DNA from: Lineus longissimus
Taxonomy: Eukaryota; Nemertea; Pilidiophora; Heteronemertea; Lineidae
Assembly: GCF_910592395.1 (NCBI RefSeq)
Contig: NC_088310.1
Span: 24,695,491 to 24,759,490 of the forward strand
Direction of reading: 5' to 3'
Length of the DNA stretch: 64,000 nucleotides
In this document: one piece after another, positions 32,543-46,100 of the stretch
How the letters are laid out: each line of letters opens with the position of its first letter
How positions within the stretch are numbered: the stretch's first letter is position 1
Notes under the pieces: model-generated
Database searches by the model: none
What the model was told of the DNA's origin: nothing
The model's input: only the letters and a program-made list of their open reading frames with translations
Position numbers and translations under genes: made by a program

Positions 32543-35500
32543 CAAATAGCTGCTTAAGGCTGGCTGAAACTGCACGTTAGCTGCTCCTACCCAGGTCTGT
32601 AATGTTCATGTCCACGTGCCAGCACTCAGTGGCAGACAACCCTTAGCCACTCAGAACTTATCACTTACTAACCAACTAACAGAAATAGATACATGACGCC
32701 TTGCATACTAGACACACATTGTATTTTAGAAATCAAAGATGTTAAGATAGCCCAAGTGTTAGAAATCCAAATTACTGGATGGCTGGGAAATGATGGATCT
32801 AGAGGAACCTAGCTCCCTCAGTTAACATCCAGACGATTCAGGATACATAGGGGGCCGCATGGAGAAAGGGAGTACCCTTTAACGTCATCCTATGGCAGGG
32901 TACACTGTGCTGAAATTAGTGAAGATGACTCAAGAATTGGAGACAAAATATTTTTATTACCCTTGACGACATAGAGGGGACGGTTGTCAGTCTAAACCAA
33001 GTGTGGCATTTCTGGGGAAAGTTGAAAGTGTATTGGCCTATATCATCAGCATTCACATACCTAAAAACCATACATTTGATCATTGTTTTCCCGGTTAGGA
33101 CAGATATTAGTCGTCTCATATACCGTTTGCTGCATACAAGACTTTTGATAACAGTATCAGATAGGAAGTATATATCCTGACGAATATTGTTTGCCAGCGT
33201 CTCTCCTTACAAGAACGTGTTTTGCACTCCATCTAGCTTTCATGTTAGGATCCATCATGGACAAGATAAAGGCGCACTACTCCATGTTATTGCACTGTAT
33301 CATAGATTAGCCAGCACAACAGGGCACGCCTCTTGTTCGAATCTCTCTAAGATACATCCTCCTGTAGCAGGCCTTTAATTGGATCATTTCTAAAAACAAC
33401 TCAGACAAAGCCCTGCTGAAATTGGACCTCATACATGAGCATGGGTGCAGTCAAAAGGTCATTGCCCAATCAGAGTAGTCACTCTGATGTACACCTCAAC
33501 CTAAGATGATATCAGTTACACATATATACTGCTTTCTGGGGTGGAAATATGCTGGTAATGAAATCGGAAGAGTTTTTGCTAGGATAGCTCTGTTCAAACT
33601 GCATGTTTTGGTGACAATGTAGGATTGGAAAGTGAGGTGATGTACATCGATCGATGTAATAGCAAGATATCTTGCCCAATCAGGCCAATTTCAGCGGGCT
33701 TTGATTGAGTGTATTTTAGGAAGGATACGAATGTTGGAGGATACTAAGTTAAGAACCATGGCTTCTTCATCTTTTACTATTTGATCGAAGTGCTTTTCTG
33801 TGGCATTTCTGGTGTGTCTGCTGAGTCACTTGCCATGGAAACTGAAATAGAAAATGTGACAGAGAGATTTAGACAATTTTAGGTGACTCGCATCAGCAAC
33901 TGTGACCATAGCGCATATTTTATTATGTTTCCATATCAACAATGGGCATTTTGCAATAACTAGTTTCGCTCTTTAAAGCTATAGATTTCAACGGGGTAAA
34001 AAAGCATTACTGTATTGTCAGACATACATCACTTTCTGTGGGCAAACTGCTGTTGAGACAAAAATGTGATGGAAGCAGGAAGCTAAACATCTTTAAAGAT
34101 CTCTGTTACGTTTTACATTCAGTCCTACGTAGATCCCTGCACATGCATAGGCTTGTGACTGGTCTTCATTTATGGTATTGATAAGCAGTGATCAAAGCGG
34201 GAACTTGTGATTTCCTTAAATCTCTAGTCCCTTTTGGTGTACTGGTATAATAGTGTTTCAGAATGTGCCCTTCAACTAAATCATCCCTTGTCATGCCTGT
34301 AATGAGTGTAGATGCATTTATCACCATTTCATATTTGATCCACTTCCACATCATCCATCAACATCCGATTCATTACCCGCATGCTGAATCTATTTTATTA
34401 GTTTCAAACATTGCATGAATGTATTTCATAATTCACAGATTTACAGCTGGGATCTAACAGCTAGTCGATTATATTTCCTATTTTCAAACCGAAAATTTCA
34501 TCACTCGATTTCTGACACTATCTTGATTATTTTTCCAATCTTCCAATCAGAACCTGTTTTTATCAAAATTGGTCCCACTTTGTTTGCTAGATGTTAAATT
34601 TTCATTTTCCTCTTGAATACGACCTCTTCAACATCAACTAACTCCAATGTTTTACTGTAAAACCGCCAAATTTTCGAGCCTGTTTGTTTTTGTGATTCGA
34701 AAACACTTCTCAAAAAGTTGATATTCTAATAATTTCTACCTTGGGGAACGATGACATTTTTCCAATCAAAAACAATTTCTAAATTTTGTTTTGCGAATCA
34801 TGAAATTCAAAAAAATAAAACCCTCCCAAAAATTTGGCAGTTTAATTTGATTGTTACAGGTTTATCGTGTTCTCATGATATATTCAGACAGTCATTTGTT
34901 TGGGTCATTTCTTTTGTTATCATACTCATTATAAGATGCTAGAGATTTCCTTAGACAATGTAGAAGAAACGAATGAGACACACACCATCACTGATGATGT
35001 CTCAAAGATCTGCACTACATGAAAGCAAGTAGGTTAATCATGGAGCAATCACAAGACTGGCATGAGAAAACTGTCTAATGCTGCTAATAGATTAGCCTGA
35101 TTATACCTCTGTAAGATAGAAACCATGGTTCTTTTGTTCTTTTGCTTGTGGCGGTATCTTAACGACTCCATGGGTATCCAGGTGACCTTTGTTGGTGTCT
35201 CCATTGCGCTAAAGCCCTGGCCTCGGCAAGAGTAAGCCCTTACCCAAAACCCATCCAGGGAGTGATCTCTTGTTTGTTCTTAACAAGATTAGAAATGTTC
35301 TTATTCAGACCCTCCAGTTGCCTGCTGTGGTTGAGTTTAAAAATCTGCCTTAAGGCAAATATATATCGCCGTGTTCTTCCCATTTTATGATCCCGGCCTT
35401 CTCAGATGTATTCCTGCAGTGTGACGGCCCCAATGATAATTTGACAAAGTAGTCTTTTTTTCCCTTTTTATTGTCCAAACTAACCACAGAAACATAGAAA

Positions 35501-37084
35501 TGATAGAACTACAAAATTTACAAGAATGATATTCTTGTGCACGGTCTGTAAACACCTCATGAATGAAATTGACAACTTGTCGCTGTTAGATACACACTAT
35601 GGTAGTCATTGTTTGTGGTGTGGTTCATACCCGTTACTGTATACTCTCTGTGCTAACTTGGCAAATAGAAAAACCTGACATGTTTTCATGATTTGTGAGG
35701 TACAGTGCTTCTGGTCTGGTTGTGGGAATTGATTCAGAAACATGAATATCTGACAGTGTCAGGAGTATATTGTATTTTCCCGTTCATATTTCATGGCAAA
35801 TCACGATTGGAAAATTAGCATCATCTCAAAGTAAATTCTCAGCACCTAGCTGACCTAGCTTCATGTACAGTTAATAAGTCGGGTGGAGTCAATAACTTGT
35901 TTGGCATATTTTCTGAATTGATATTGATATTTTCATAGATATACTCAAACTCAACATTTCGGCACGTTCCAGCTCCTTAATTTAACTCCAATAAACCAAT
36001 GATTCCAAGGATGCTGAACATGTATTGCCAAGGGTGTACAGCTTATGTGGCTCAACTTCACCAAACAGGCCAGAAGGGGCACTCCATATTTGCCTCCTTG
36101 TTGGACATGTTTGTTAGTAAAATTTGTGGAGCAATTTTGTTACTTGCAGAAAATGGTATGAAACAAATCTCTGTTTCCCCTCAACCGCAGTGTTGACTTT
36201 TTAGCCTGGGTGGAGTGGGGAAGGCGGGTGAACACCATTTTTCATCTCATGTGCAAGAAAAGCACATATTTCGAGATGTCTGCCCCCCTAAAAGTGATCG
36301 GCCAAACAATAAGTGATCAGGTTAACCAAATTCCTTTAAGTTCACATAGTTTTCAGAAGTGGGCTACCAAATTCATTAAGCACGCCATTACAGAAATCTT
36401 CAACATCGCCAGCGGAGCAATCCCATGTCATCATCGAGTAGCTCCAATTTGAGTCTGTTCAAGTTCTATAATGCTTCCGTGGGCTCTAATGGACCAATTT
36501 ATTTGAATCCTGTCTACTCCACGATATCTGGCAAACTTCCTGGAGCATTCAATCTGTGTGGATCTGGCATCAGTGAACCAGTATCTGTATTGGTTAGTTC
36601 GTCTTTCAACCGAGTAACCTCATTGAAATTTACAAATTAAAGGCAAATGGCAAAATCCAATTTAGAAGTTTACATCTTCTAATACTGCATCCAAATATTT
36701 CAATGATCATTTCATCAAACGCTCCAGTGTGGCTTTAAATGTTTGTCTTTCAGTCTGCTTGAAGCTTCCCTTTATAATGGCATTGAAATTGAGTGATGAT
36801 CTTTGATCTAGTGAAGTGCAGTTTCACTGAGTCAGATCAAAAGGAGCATTGCTTGTTGTGTTATCACTAAGCATGACTGGTGATTTGTGGAAAGCTTCAT
36901 TCATCCATAAAATGACATGCTCAGTATAAGAGTAGCTGCAAACTTTTACCACTTCAAAGCAGTGTCGCTTAACATGATATTGTTTGCAAAGTTTTGGATA
37001 TTGTTGATCCTGTTTCAGGTTTTTACTGATTAAAAAATACCTTTGAACTAGTTTATCATTTTCAGAATTGGCCTCTAGAAAAGC

Positions 37085-37116
37085 ACTGGCATACTGGCAT
37101 ACTGGCATACTGGCAT
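37085..37116. repeat. 8-bp tandem repeat (ACTGGCAT x4)
   Basis: Four exact copies of ACTGGCAT lie head to tail within the large intron. Confidence 0.9.
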
Positions 37117-40100
37117 GCAATAGCACTGAGTGATAATTGGAACGTAGCACACAAATTTGTGCAACATATGGCAATAACACCAATCAGCCACAATAGGGAG
37201 CTGCATGCAGACAAGCATCATTTTTGTTACTGCATGTGTTGCTGCAAAAGATATCTTTTTGTTTCCAGGGCACTTTGGTAACACAAAGAACTGTGATCCT
37301 CTTAGGGTTAAAAATTGTGTAATCACCAGCCCGCCTCAATGAAAGCATCAAAGACATGCCCGTCTAATCTATTGGACCAGATAAATCTACTCAACGTCAG
37401 ACTTGATGTGACATTACCCTATCTTAGCCGTTGACTCTAGTCAAACACAGCTCGCTCAATGTTTGTCCGCCAGTTGATGAAAGTCATTGATTCAAAGCTT
37501 TCTGGCCTGTGCATGGTTTCATTATTGGTTTCAGTTTTCTCTTGGTTGGGCGTCTTATTGAGTACCAATGCACATGTAGATTCAATTTCATATTTCATGG
37601 TGTTTGCATGTCCATCAGGGTTGTAATATCAACAGAGTTTGGCAAAAAGCCTTGTTTATTGCTTAAAATGAATGGGAGTGATAACTTGTTACCTTTGTTT
37701 GGCTGGCTCGCTTGAAAATGTAGAAGAATGAAACATTAAGTCATGATGATGATATATTTTTGTCAAAAACAAAACCTCAAAGTGTGTAGACATACATGCA
37801 TTCCCTCAGGTCGATTTTGTCCGCATCATTTGGGGCTCTGGAGCACAAACTGGTCAAATTACTTTAGAGGTTTTTATCCTTAAAGTTATACATCACCCTG
37901 AATATAAATTTATAGAAGACAAACTTGTAGTTCAGCTAGTACTGTAACGTTCTATTATTACATTCTCAGATTAACAATTTATTTTAAATCAATAAAAAGG
38001 TGATTGCAAAATGTTCAATGTGAACTCAATTATGGAATGGATCAATTAAAGCACTGGTAGGTTCACAACATTGATTGCATCTTAGAATCCAGCTCATAAT
38101 GTGGTACAGATTTGTGGCTATCGATAAACTCATTGAGATATTTTTGGACGATAAAAGACGTGATTTTGATTTTTGCAGCAGATTCGATCTATGAAAAGAG
38201 GAAGCATCACCTGAATCTGTTCTGTCTTAATAGAGTTATATCTTAACTTCCAATTATAGCCTCTATCTAATGGATCCTCCTGCACCCCTAAAAATATGAT
38301 TGCTAGTAATGGTTTTTTTGCCATGAAGATGAAAGAAAAACAGTGGTTTGTTGCAAATCTCTTATCTGGAAATTGACCATCTTTCGCAAATGATAGCCAT
38401 TTATTGCTAGTCAAAGTACCAATTGTGTTTAGATGCAATTAAGAAGCAGGCTGGAAAGTATGTGTAGAGTTCAGTCATGGCTCTACTGGGAACTGAACCT
38501 GTGATAAGCTAAAAAGTCCATATATCCAATTTTGGCGAAAATGAGTTAAGTACATCATTGCCTGCCAGGAAGAACTAAGTGCAGCCCCTAAAAACAGCCT
38601 AGACAGGTCACCATGTCCTGTGCATCTTGGATGCCTAGGGCTTGTTACAGAATATTTGAAGGTCACCTTTCTCAAAACTACCATTTTGGAGAGTCTGCCC
38701 ATGATATGAGCCAAGGGTCATACCTCAGGTTCATGGTAATAACTACTGTTCATGTGATCATTGTCTTGAAGGTCATAATATCTTCTGAAGCCAAAACCTG
38801 ACCCTATGTACTGGAATCAGATCAGCAGCCCTGTATCATCTATCACCTCTGGCAGTAACGTATTCATGGCCTGTTATGAATATGGTGTTACTTGATAACG
38901 CATTTGAAATGCAGCACGTCAGCAAGCCGTGGTCAAAGATTAGATTGTCAGATCGTGAGAGTTAGGGCACCCAAGACTATGGAAGGTAATTGGTGGCCAT
39001 TTCTGTGGTTAGGAAATGGGCCATGAGCACGCATAGATCATAGAAGTTAATTTCTGAATCGCAAACATGGAGTAAGCTCGTCTACCACATTCGAACTTGA
39101 AGCCATTTATCATTCCACATAACTTTCTGACAACGTGTCTTTGGAAGGTTTGCCCAAGTTAGCAACATATCGTTTTATATTTTTACGATAGATGGCCGAT
39201 TCTGAGAAGATTTTTTAGCTTCTTTGGCTGAAGCTTTAGGTTCAAAGCTTTTTGACTTTTATTGTTACACACTGACAGAAAATAAACATTCAATGACAGA
39301 ACACTTATTTTCGTATAAGTTGCTATCAAAGGCAAAAGTGTCATTGCGAATAAAAAGGTGGAATTCTGTTTTTGAGTGGGTTCATTCAACTCATTAAAGT
39401 TACCATTAATAACTTTAAGAAATATTTGCACCCATTGGAGAGTCAACAAGATATATAAAAAAACTTGTTTACGGTCTTATGAGTTAGTTCGACTTTTATT
39501 TATCATTACATTTTGCTCACGATCATTTTACATTGCTTCATGTAACTGCACATACTGTCCAGTTGCTCACCAAATGCACAATACATGAAAGAGGCTGCTG
39601 CATAAGTGTACACTATCTTGTGAATGTTATATGTGCATTGTGAGGAAAGGAATAAGAGATTGTGGCAACCATGGCTTTGCCATCCATTTACTTTTGTAGG
39701 CGAGATGAAGCATAAGTGCTACATTTAATAGTATTGTCTGCAATGGTTAGCTCATTTTTATTGGCTGATACCATAGCATACACAATCCCTTTGCAGAGGA
39801 GATCGGGTGCCCCAATAAAAACAGAATCCCCACCATCAAAATCTAAGTTGGCTATAGCCACGCAGCTACGAGTCATGTAGGTCAACATCAACTGGTGAGG
39901 CAGCTTTAGGAGAGAAAAAAACCTTCCTTTTCAGTCCTCTACAACCAGGTTGTGTTGGTAAAAAACATGCACTGATGTGATATTTGATTCATCTCTCTAT
40001 GACATGATAAAGATAAATATAATAACTGTGATAAAAGCACCAGTACATGTAATTCTTAATTAATGCCAAAACCCCTGACTTGTTAACTTATGATACTGAT

Positions 40101-43100
40101 GCTGATTTTGGCCTGGGCAATATGTCTGAAAAAACCTGACATTCAAATTGTGTGCAATGAACAAAAGTACAATGATGACAAAAGTATTAGGCTGTTAGAA
40201 TTGTTGTCTTGTTCAAATAAATCAAGCTGTAATGTAAGCTTACCTGCAAGGATGATGAATATATCAAAAGAATGTTCAATCCCACCTTACAAATATCTAA
40301 CATGTCTAAGTAACTTTCTGATAGTTCCTTCCAAAGACACTTTCATTCAGACTTCCACAGCCTTTGTCTTGCCAAGTAGAATAGCTCTTTCAGAAGATGC
40401 CCACAGCAACTGTCTTGAATAATTATACTATGTGATATTATCAATTGCAGACAAAGATATTCCATGAAACAGGTATTTGAGTGATCATCACGGTAATCTC
40501 TGGGACAACTTACTTTAAGAAACAAACTTGTCATCTTAACTTGATACCATTCCTAGTTGGCCATGATTACCTGTTATTTGTGGATATAATGTACAGAGAA
40601 ACCCTACGTGTTGACATGGAATGGATTCTATACATAATGGCAAGCTAATCCGTCCATTTCTTCTTCTCTCTTTATTGTTCTCTTGGCCCGATTGTCTTCT
40701 TGCACAACATCTTTGTCCTCGATCACCTCAGAGGCAACACGTAGCATACAGATAATAACTAATCGATAGATTAGGTTGTTAACCCTTTAGGGAGGCTGTT
40801 GGGGACCTTACAGGTTGTGTCAAAATGCAACAACCTGGAGTGATCATTTTCATTATCTTTGTCCTTAATGTTGGAGAGCCGCATTTTGTATTAGAATCTT
40901 GACTACCTATTCTTAAAAGTCCCCCGCCCCCGTCGACAAGATTGATACTTGATACAGTACTGTACTGGTTCCCCTTTCTAAGGGTGAGTGAGAGAAGTTC
41001 CTCTTGGCCCGGTTCTGATTTCATCAAGGAGAGGTGAAGGTCGTTCTATAGTCCGATGCATTCATCTTGCTTTCTCACAACCCAGCATACTAAGGTTTCT
41101 TCCTTCTTCACATTGCACGGGTGGGGAATTCCTTAACATTATTGCATTTTCTTCCGGTCAGTCACTTTCCATAGTGATCTCATTACTTATTTAGTCCCAG
41201 CTGGGAGATTGCTAATGACTGACCAGCCTAGGTGGGTGGACCCTTGTTGGGCTTGTGCACTTATAAGACTTCTCACGAACTGTGGCCAGTTTTGTGTGGC
41301 TGGAATTGTGATTCTCATCTTGAGTCATGGCTTGTATTCTTATTGTCCCCTAGTTGGTGATATCAGCTCACAGTAGAATATAAAGCAAGGATATAAACTT
41401 TGTATTTGTTCCAAGCCAATTGGAAGTGCTATATATGCATTTTCCTTTACATCAGCAGGAAGTGTAAATCTGAGAGTTTTTTTAGTTACCGTACATGAAA
41501 CATGTGTTAGCTATACAATTCTGCTCTCATATTACGTGTTCTCACTTTCTCAAAGATGTTTGTCCAGCTTTGTTGCAAAAGCGTGATTTTACCAAGACAA
41601 CTCTTTAAGGAAATTATCAATTTCCTAGTTGCTGTGGTAATCAATTTTGGTTGCTAGGGTCACCCCCATCGGTGAGAGTTTGCACGCCATTCTGCCTGAT
41701 TGAATAATAATGTTGGACATGCACGACATTATACTCCACTTAGATCCAACTCCCGAATGACATTCGGTCAGGCAATGCAAGAGATGTTTGTCACTTCTTT
41801 CCTTGGAAATGTGTGCTGCACGCAATTTTTAATAAACTACTAACACTACTTTTGTAGTCAAAGTTCTTTGTACCTGTTGACATGTAGTTGAATTTTCTGT
41901 CCAATTGACTTCTTGTAGTGGAAATGGATTTTTAAAATTTTATGGGGAAATGTTTGAAAAACTTTAGCCAAAAATGCTCATGGCTAAATTGACTTATGGT
42001 CAAGGGATTGCTTTTTGACGAAGAGGTACAAAAATATCCTGTTAAAGTTATCACCATCCTGAGCTTCAGGGCCTTTCACTCACCATTACCGAGCTAATGC
42101 CGTGAGTAAACTCAAATTGCCAGCTGTTCTCTAACATCACAGCACCCCTGCCGCTTGGAGATGAACGATACCAAATTTTGTCTCGAAGACCATTTTGAAT
42201 AAATACCAACCTCTTTCGTGTTTCTATATTTGTTTCGATTTGTTCATTCCTTGCGTCCACAGCCTTAAATGTTTAATTCTAGGTTGTGTGAAGGGAGGTG
42301 CGTACATGATCTTGGTCATCCGTGGATGAGTTGTCACCTGCCTTTCAACCACTGGAGCTGGTGTTCTTTCCATGCAAGAAGAAGTGTAGATCAATATCTT
42401 AACTAGAGTATAAGTCTTTACCTCTTAGAGATAAAGGAAGGAATCTGACTTAATGCACCATCCCAGGAAACCCCTTTGTAACTCAATAACCCCTCACTCT
42501 TTCACTCCCTTTCCATTTCCCGGCTTTGAAGTTATCATGGCTGCATAATGGACATCCTGTCACCTTATACTTTTAAAGGCTAATGGTTTAGTTGGAGAGA
42601 AGCTCCACTTTGCCTCAGGTGAAGTCTGACACTTGAGTCAACTCAGTGTCAAAAGCTGAGCTTTGCTGTGTCGTTAAATCTGACGTGTTTAAAAGTAAAG
42701 AAGGCTGTTTGACAAAAACGTTGGGATAATATTTGGCTCATCGTACGTCAGTGGCCATTTAAGAGGCTGTTTTAGTTGTGATGCTTGACAAGAACTTTGG
42801 GGATAGTGTCAGCACTATGTAAGAAGTCCCACAGAAATCCTGGTACTTTAGTTACATGTATCACATAAAGATGTGGTTGCCATTCAACTCGTAGGGCTGA
42901 TGGTGTGTTTTGCCATGCCAAGCAAATATTCTCTAATACATCATAGCCATCCTGTCAATCTGCCGATCTGCCAGTGTGCTCTTGCAATCCTGATTGCAGA
43001 AAAAGCAGGGCAAGACAAAACTCGCTTTCACTCGACAGACACCCCGAGTGTGAAAATGCCTCCCTCATGTAATGCAAAAGGAAGATATTGACTGTATGAG

Positions 43101-46100
43101 GGTGGCAATATCTTTGATTGACTTGACCTCATAAAAATGAATGTATTCACTTTCTTAGCCACAGTTTCCAGCCGAACGTCTCCAAAGACCTCTCAAGCGA
43201 TCACCAGCATGAGAAGGGTTTTAAATGGCGTCCAATGGAAATCTATTTATGTCTGATATGTGAATGTTGCTTAACTGGATTAGAGGAAACCATCTCCCGA
43301 GGCAGTGTCTAGGATCAGAGCTGCCTACTATGGTTGTTTGATAACGTTATGTACGAAACTGGTACAGTCTGGACGGAATTTCCTTGGACTTGGTTGCAGG
43401 TTTTTGGTCAGGTTAGATTCATTGGTGTTTGGGACCGAGTTCTGTGTTCCAAGTGAGTTATCATGTAGCAACCGAGTCATGCCAATTTGGGAAATCGTAC
43501 ATTTCATCAGATAAATGGTGCTTCTTTTTCGACTAGCACAATCGCCCCTGAGTAGAACCCGCCGTACCCAAAATGTTCCAAATCATAGCTGTTCTGTCAC
43601 GTTTTCATAGAGATTCTTATCAGATCATTTTCATAAAAATCGGCTTGGCAAGTATTACAGATAACATTGGCTCAGAAAAATAAATGAGGTTGTCATGTTT
43701 GTCATCTTCGTCAAATGGATGTGGCTTGACTGCGGCTGGACAAAGTTTTTTTTGCTGTGAAATATGGTGTCTGACATCCACTGTTGTGGTCACATTTTGA
43801 ATTAGCGATTATTGACCATACAGGCACAGTTGATCATGTTGGTTATGTGTTAACTGTGCTTCCAGGGGGGATATTTGTCAGCACATCCAATTTGTGGATA
43901 TGATTGCACTGGGAGATGCAACAAATAATGTGCAACGGAAGTGTGATGAAAAAGTGCTCCGCAACCAAGAGATTTTTTTGTCACCTTGACATTCAGAAGT
44001 TTTTATTTCTAGTACCATCAATAATATTGCTTGTCTGTCGTCTATATGTGAAGCTAGTTGTTGTTGAGTTTGATAGTCATCGTCGGTTGCATGGTGCAGG
44101 AAACTGCGATGACCACTGCAAATGAGGAACTTGTTGCTGGTGACAACAAATGTTTTGTTTGCGGTGTGCTTCACTATGCCTTGAGCAGTGTGTTTTTCTG
44201 TTTTCTCACTCTGGTACATTTGGCCCAACAACTTTAGTTTTGTGATGCTGTACTTTTGTGATGTCTAGACAGGAATTGGTATTGTCCCAAAGGTTTCCAT
44301 CTAAAGATGTTGCCTTACAAAGGAAAACCTACAGGTGCGTAGTCTCATCCAAAAAGTATTGACAAAATATTATCCAATAAAGATCTGCATATGACAGAGT
44401 TACAGGATGTATTATACACTTTATGAGGGATTGAGTCAGTTCAAGCTAGACGTGGTTAAAAGCAACCATGCTGAACATTTTAATCCCACAATGAAATTTT
44501 ACTCAATCAATTAAATTGATTGAAGATGCTAAAAAATGACTGTCACGTCATCGAGATCCACAGCGATGCTGAGTCATCTTGGCACTTTACACTGCGGAGG
44601 GTATCAATCCACATTTTTTTGAAAAACCTGAGTGTTGGAAGCTGCCATATCGCACATGAGGCAGAAGTGACAACTTCTTTGACAATTAAAAATAAGGTCT
44701 TCTTTCTCTTTTCAGCAGTTTTTGATTGGGCACTTAGTGTGTTACTGATATTCCTAGTTGCTGCCAGTTATGGCCAAAATAATCCATTCTGGCATTAAGT
44801 CATGAACGTTTTTCATCGCCCCCTTGACCCAAGCCACGTCACCACTGTGGCCTTAGGTGTCGTCGTCAGTCGATATCAAGATATGTCAGAACCAATGAAA
44901 CACTGCCAATGTAGTTGTTGATGTCGTACAGATTCTGCATGCAAAAATCAGCTCAAAATTCCAACCGCTTCATGGATTTCAAATATTTGGTAAATTTTGC
45001 AAAATTCTGCCATCAAACTCAAAAAGCTTATATGATACCGTGGCATTCTTCGTCCTTCGGTGTCCATCGTCATCGTCCGTAAGCTGAGCACGAATCAAAA
45101 CTGGTGAAACGAGCCAGAAACTGTTCTCCCCATAATCCACTGCAAATGACATGAGGTGAGCATATGGTCCCTGGACCATTTCATGTTTTCTGGCATCAAC
45201 CATTATTTTAATCAACATGGACCATTTCCCACCCTTGACCTTTGCAAGAAAACACCCACTTGACCAAGTCTTCCACATTGACGCTTCGAAGCAAAGAATT
45301 GGAAAAAATGTCGATTCTCAGACCAATCGATATCCATTCAGAAAGTAATTAGTAGAGAATGGATGGCAAGGCGGACATGATTTAGATGCATTTAGCCTAA
45401 TATTGATTGGAGACAAGAAGTAATATATGAAGTGTACCAAGTGTAATACGACGCATCGTTACTTTCATCTAATAACACCCTGATTTGTTGGATCTTCCCC
45501 TAATGTTGACGCCTTGGTGAGCACTGGCATGGTTCCCATCCCGGGCGAGTTCGTCCAAGATCAAATTCCCCTCACATTGTGGTATTGATCTTGCAGTCGC
45601 CATCCAATTTCTCCCCAATGTCTATGCACCGCTGTATTAAGCCAGGCATGGAATTTGCGTCTTAGTGGATGCTGGGGCTGGATAAGCTGAAATATGCTGC
45701 TAAAAGTCGAGACCTCAATAACCACGGAGCTAAGAAAGTAGTTGTTATTTTTCTGATGCAGCTCAGATATCATATTTTGTGTTATGTTATCCGTTCTTGA
45801 GGTCAGAGTCATTTGGGACAAGATTTAAACCCCACTGCATCAGCCCTTAATCGCCCTTCAAGCTGGGTTCTCGTAATTTCTGTTGCAGAGCAGAAGCTTA
45901 GTGTATTAGAGCCTGCATCGTAAGTGGCATCAAAAACTAAGCCAGAAAATGTAAATTTAGCCCTATTGGATTTATCTATCTGGAGAAGTGGAGCTCTGTT
46001 ACCCCACGAACCTTGTGAAGTTTACAGTCTATCGTGATCACAGCTCCATTACTCATAAATTGCGGCTTTCTTCAGATTGCTTGGCAACTCATAATCGTAC

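Noticed and set aside
40090-40422. 110-codon frame with a signal-peptide-like start (MILMLILAWAICLKK) and seven cysteines
   Set aside because: Frames of this length are expected by chance in 64 kb of AT-rich DNA. It lies in a neurexin intron, and no family, splice context or codon bias supports it.
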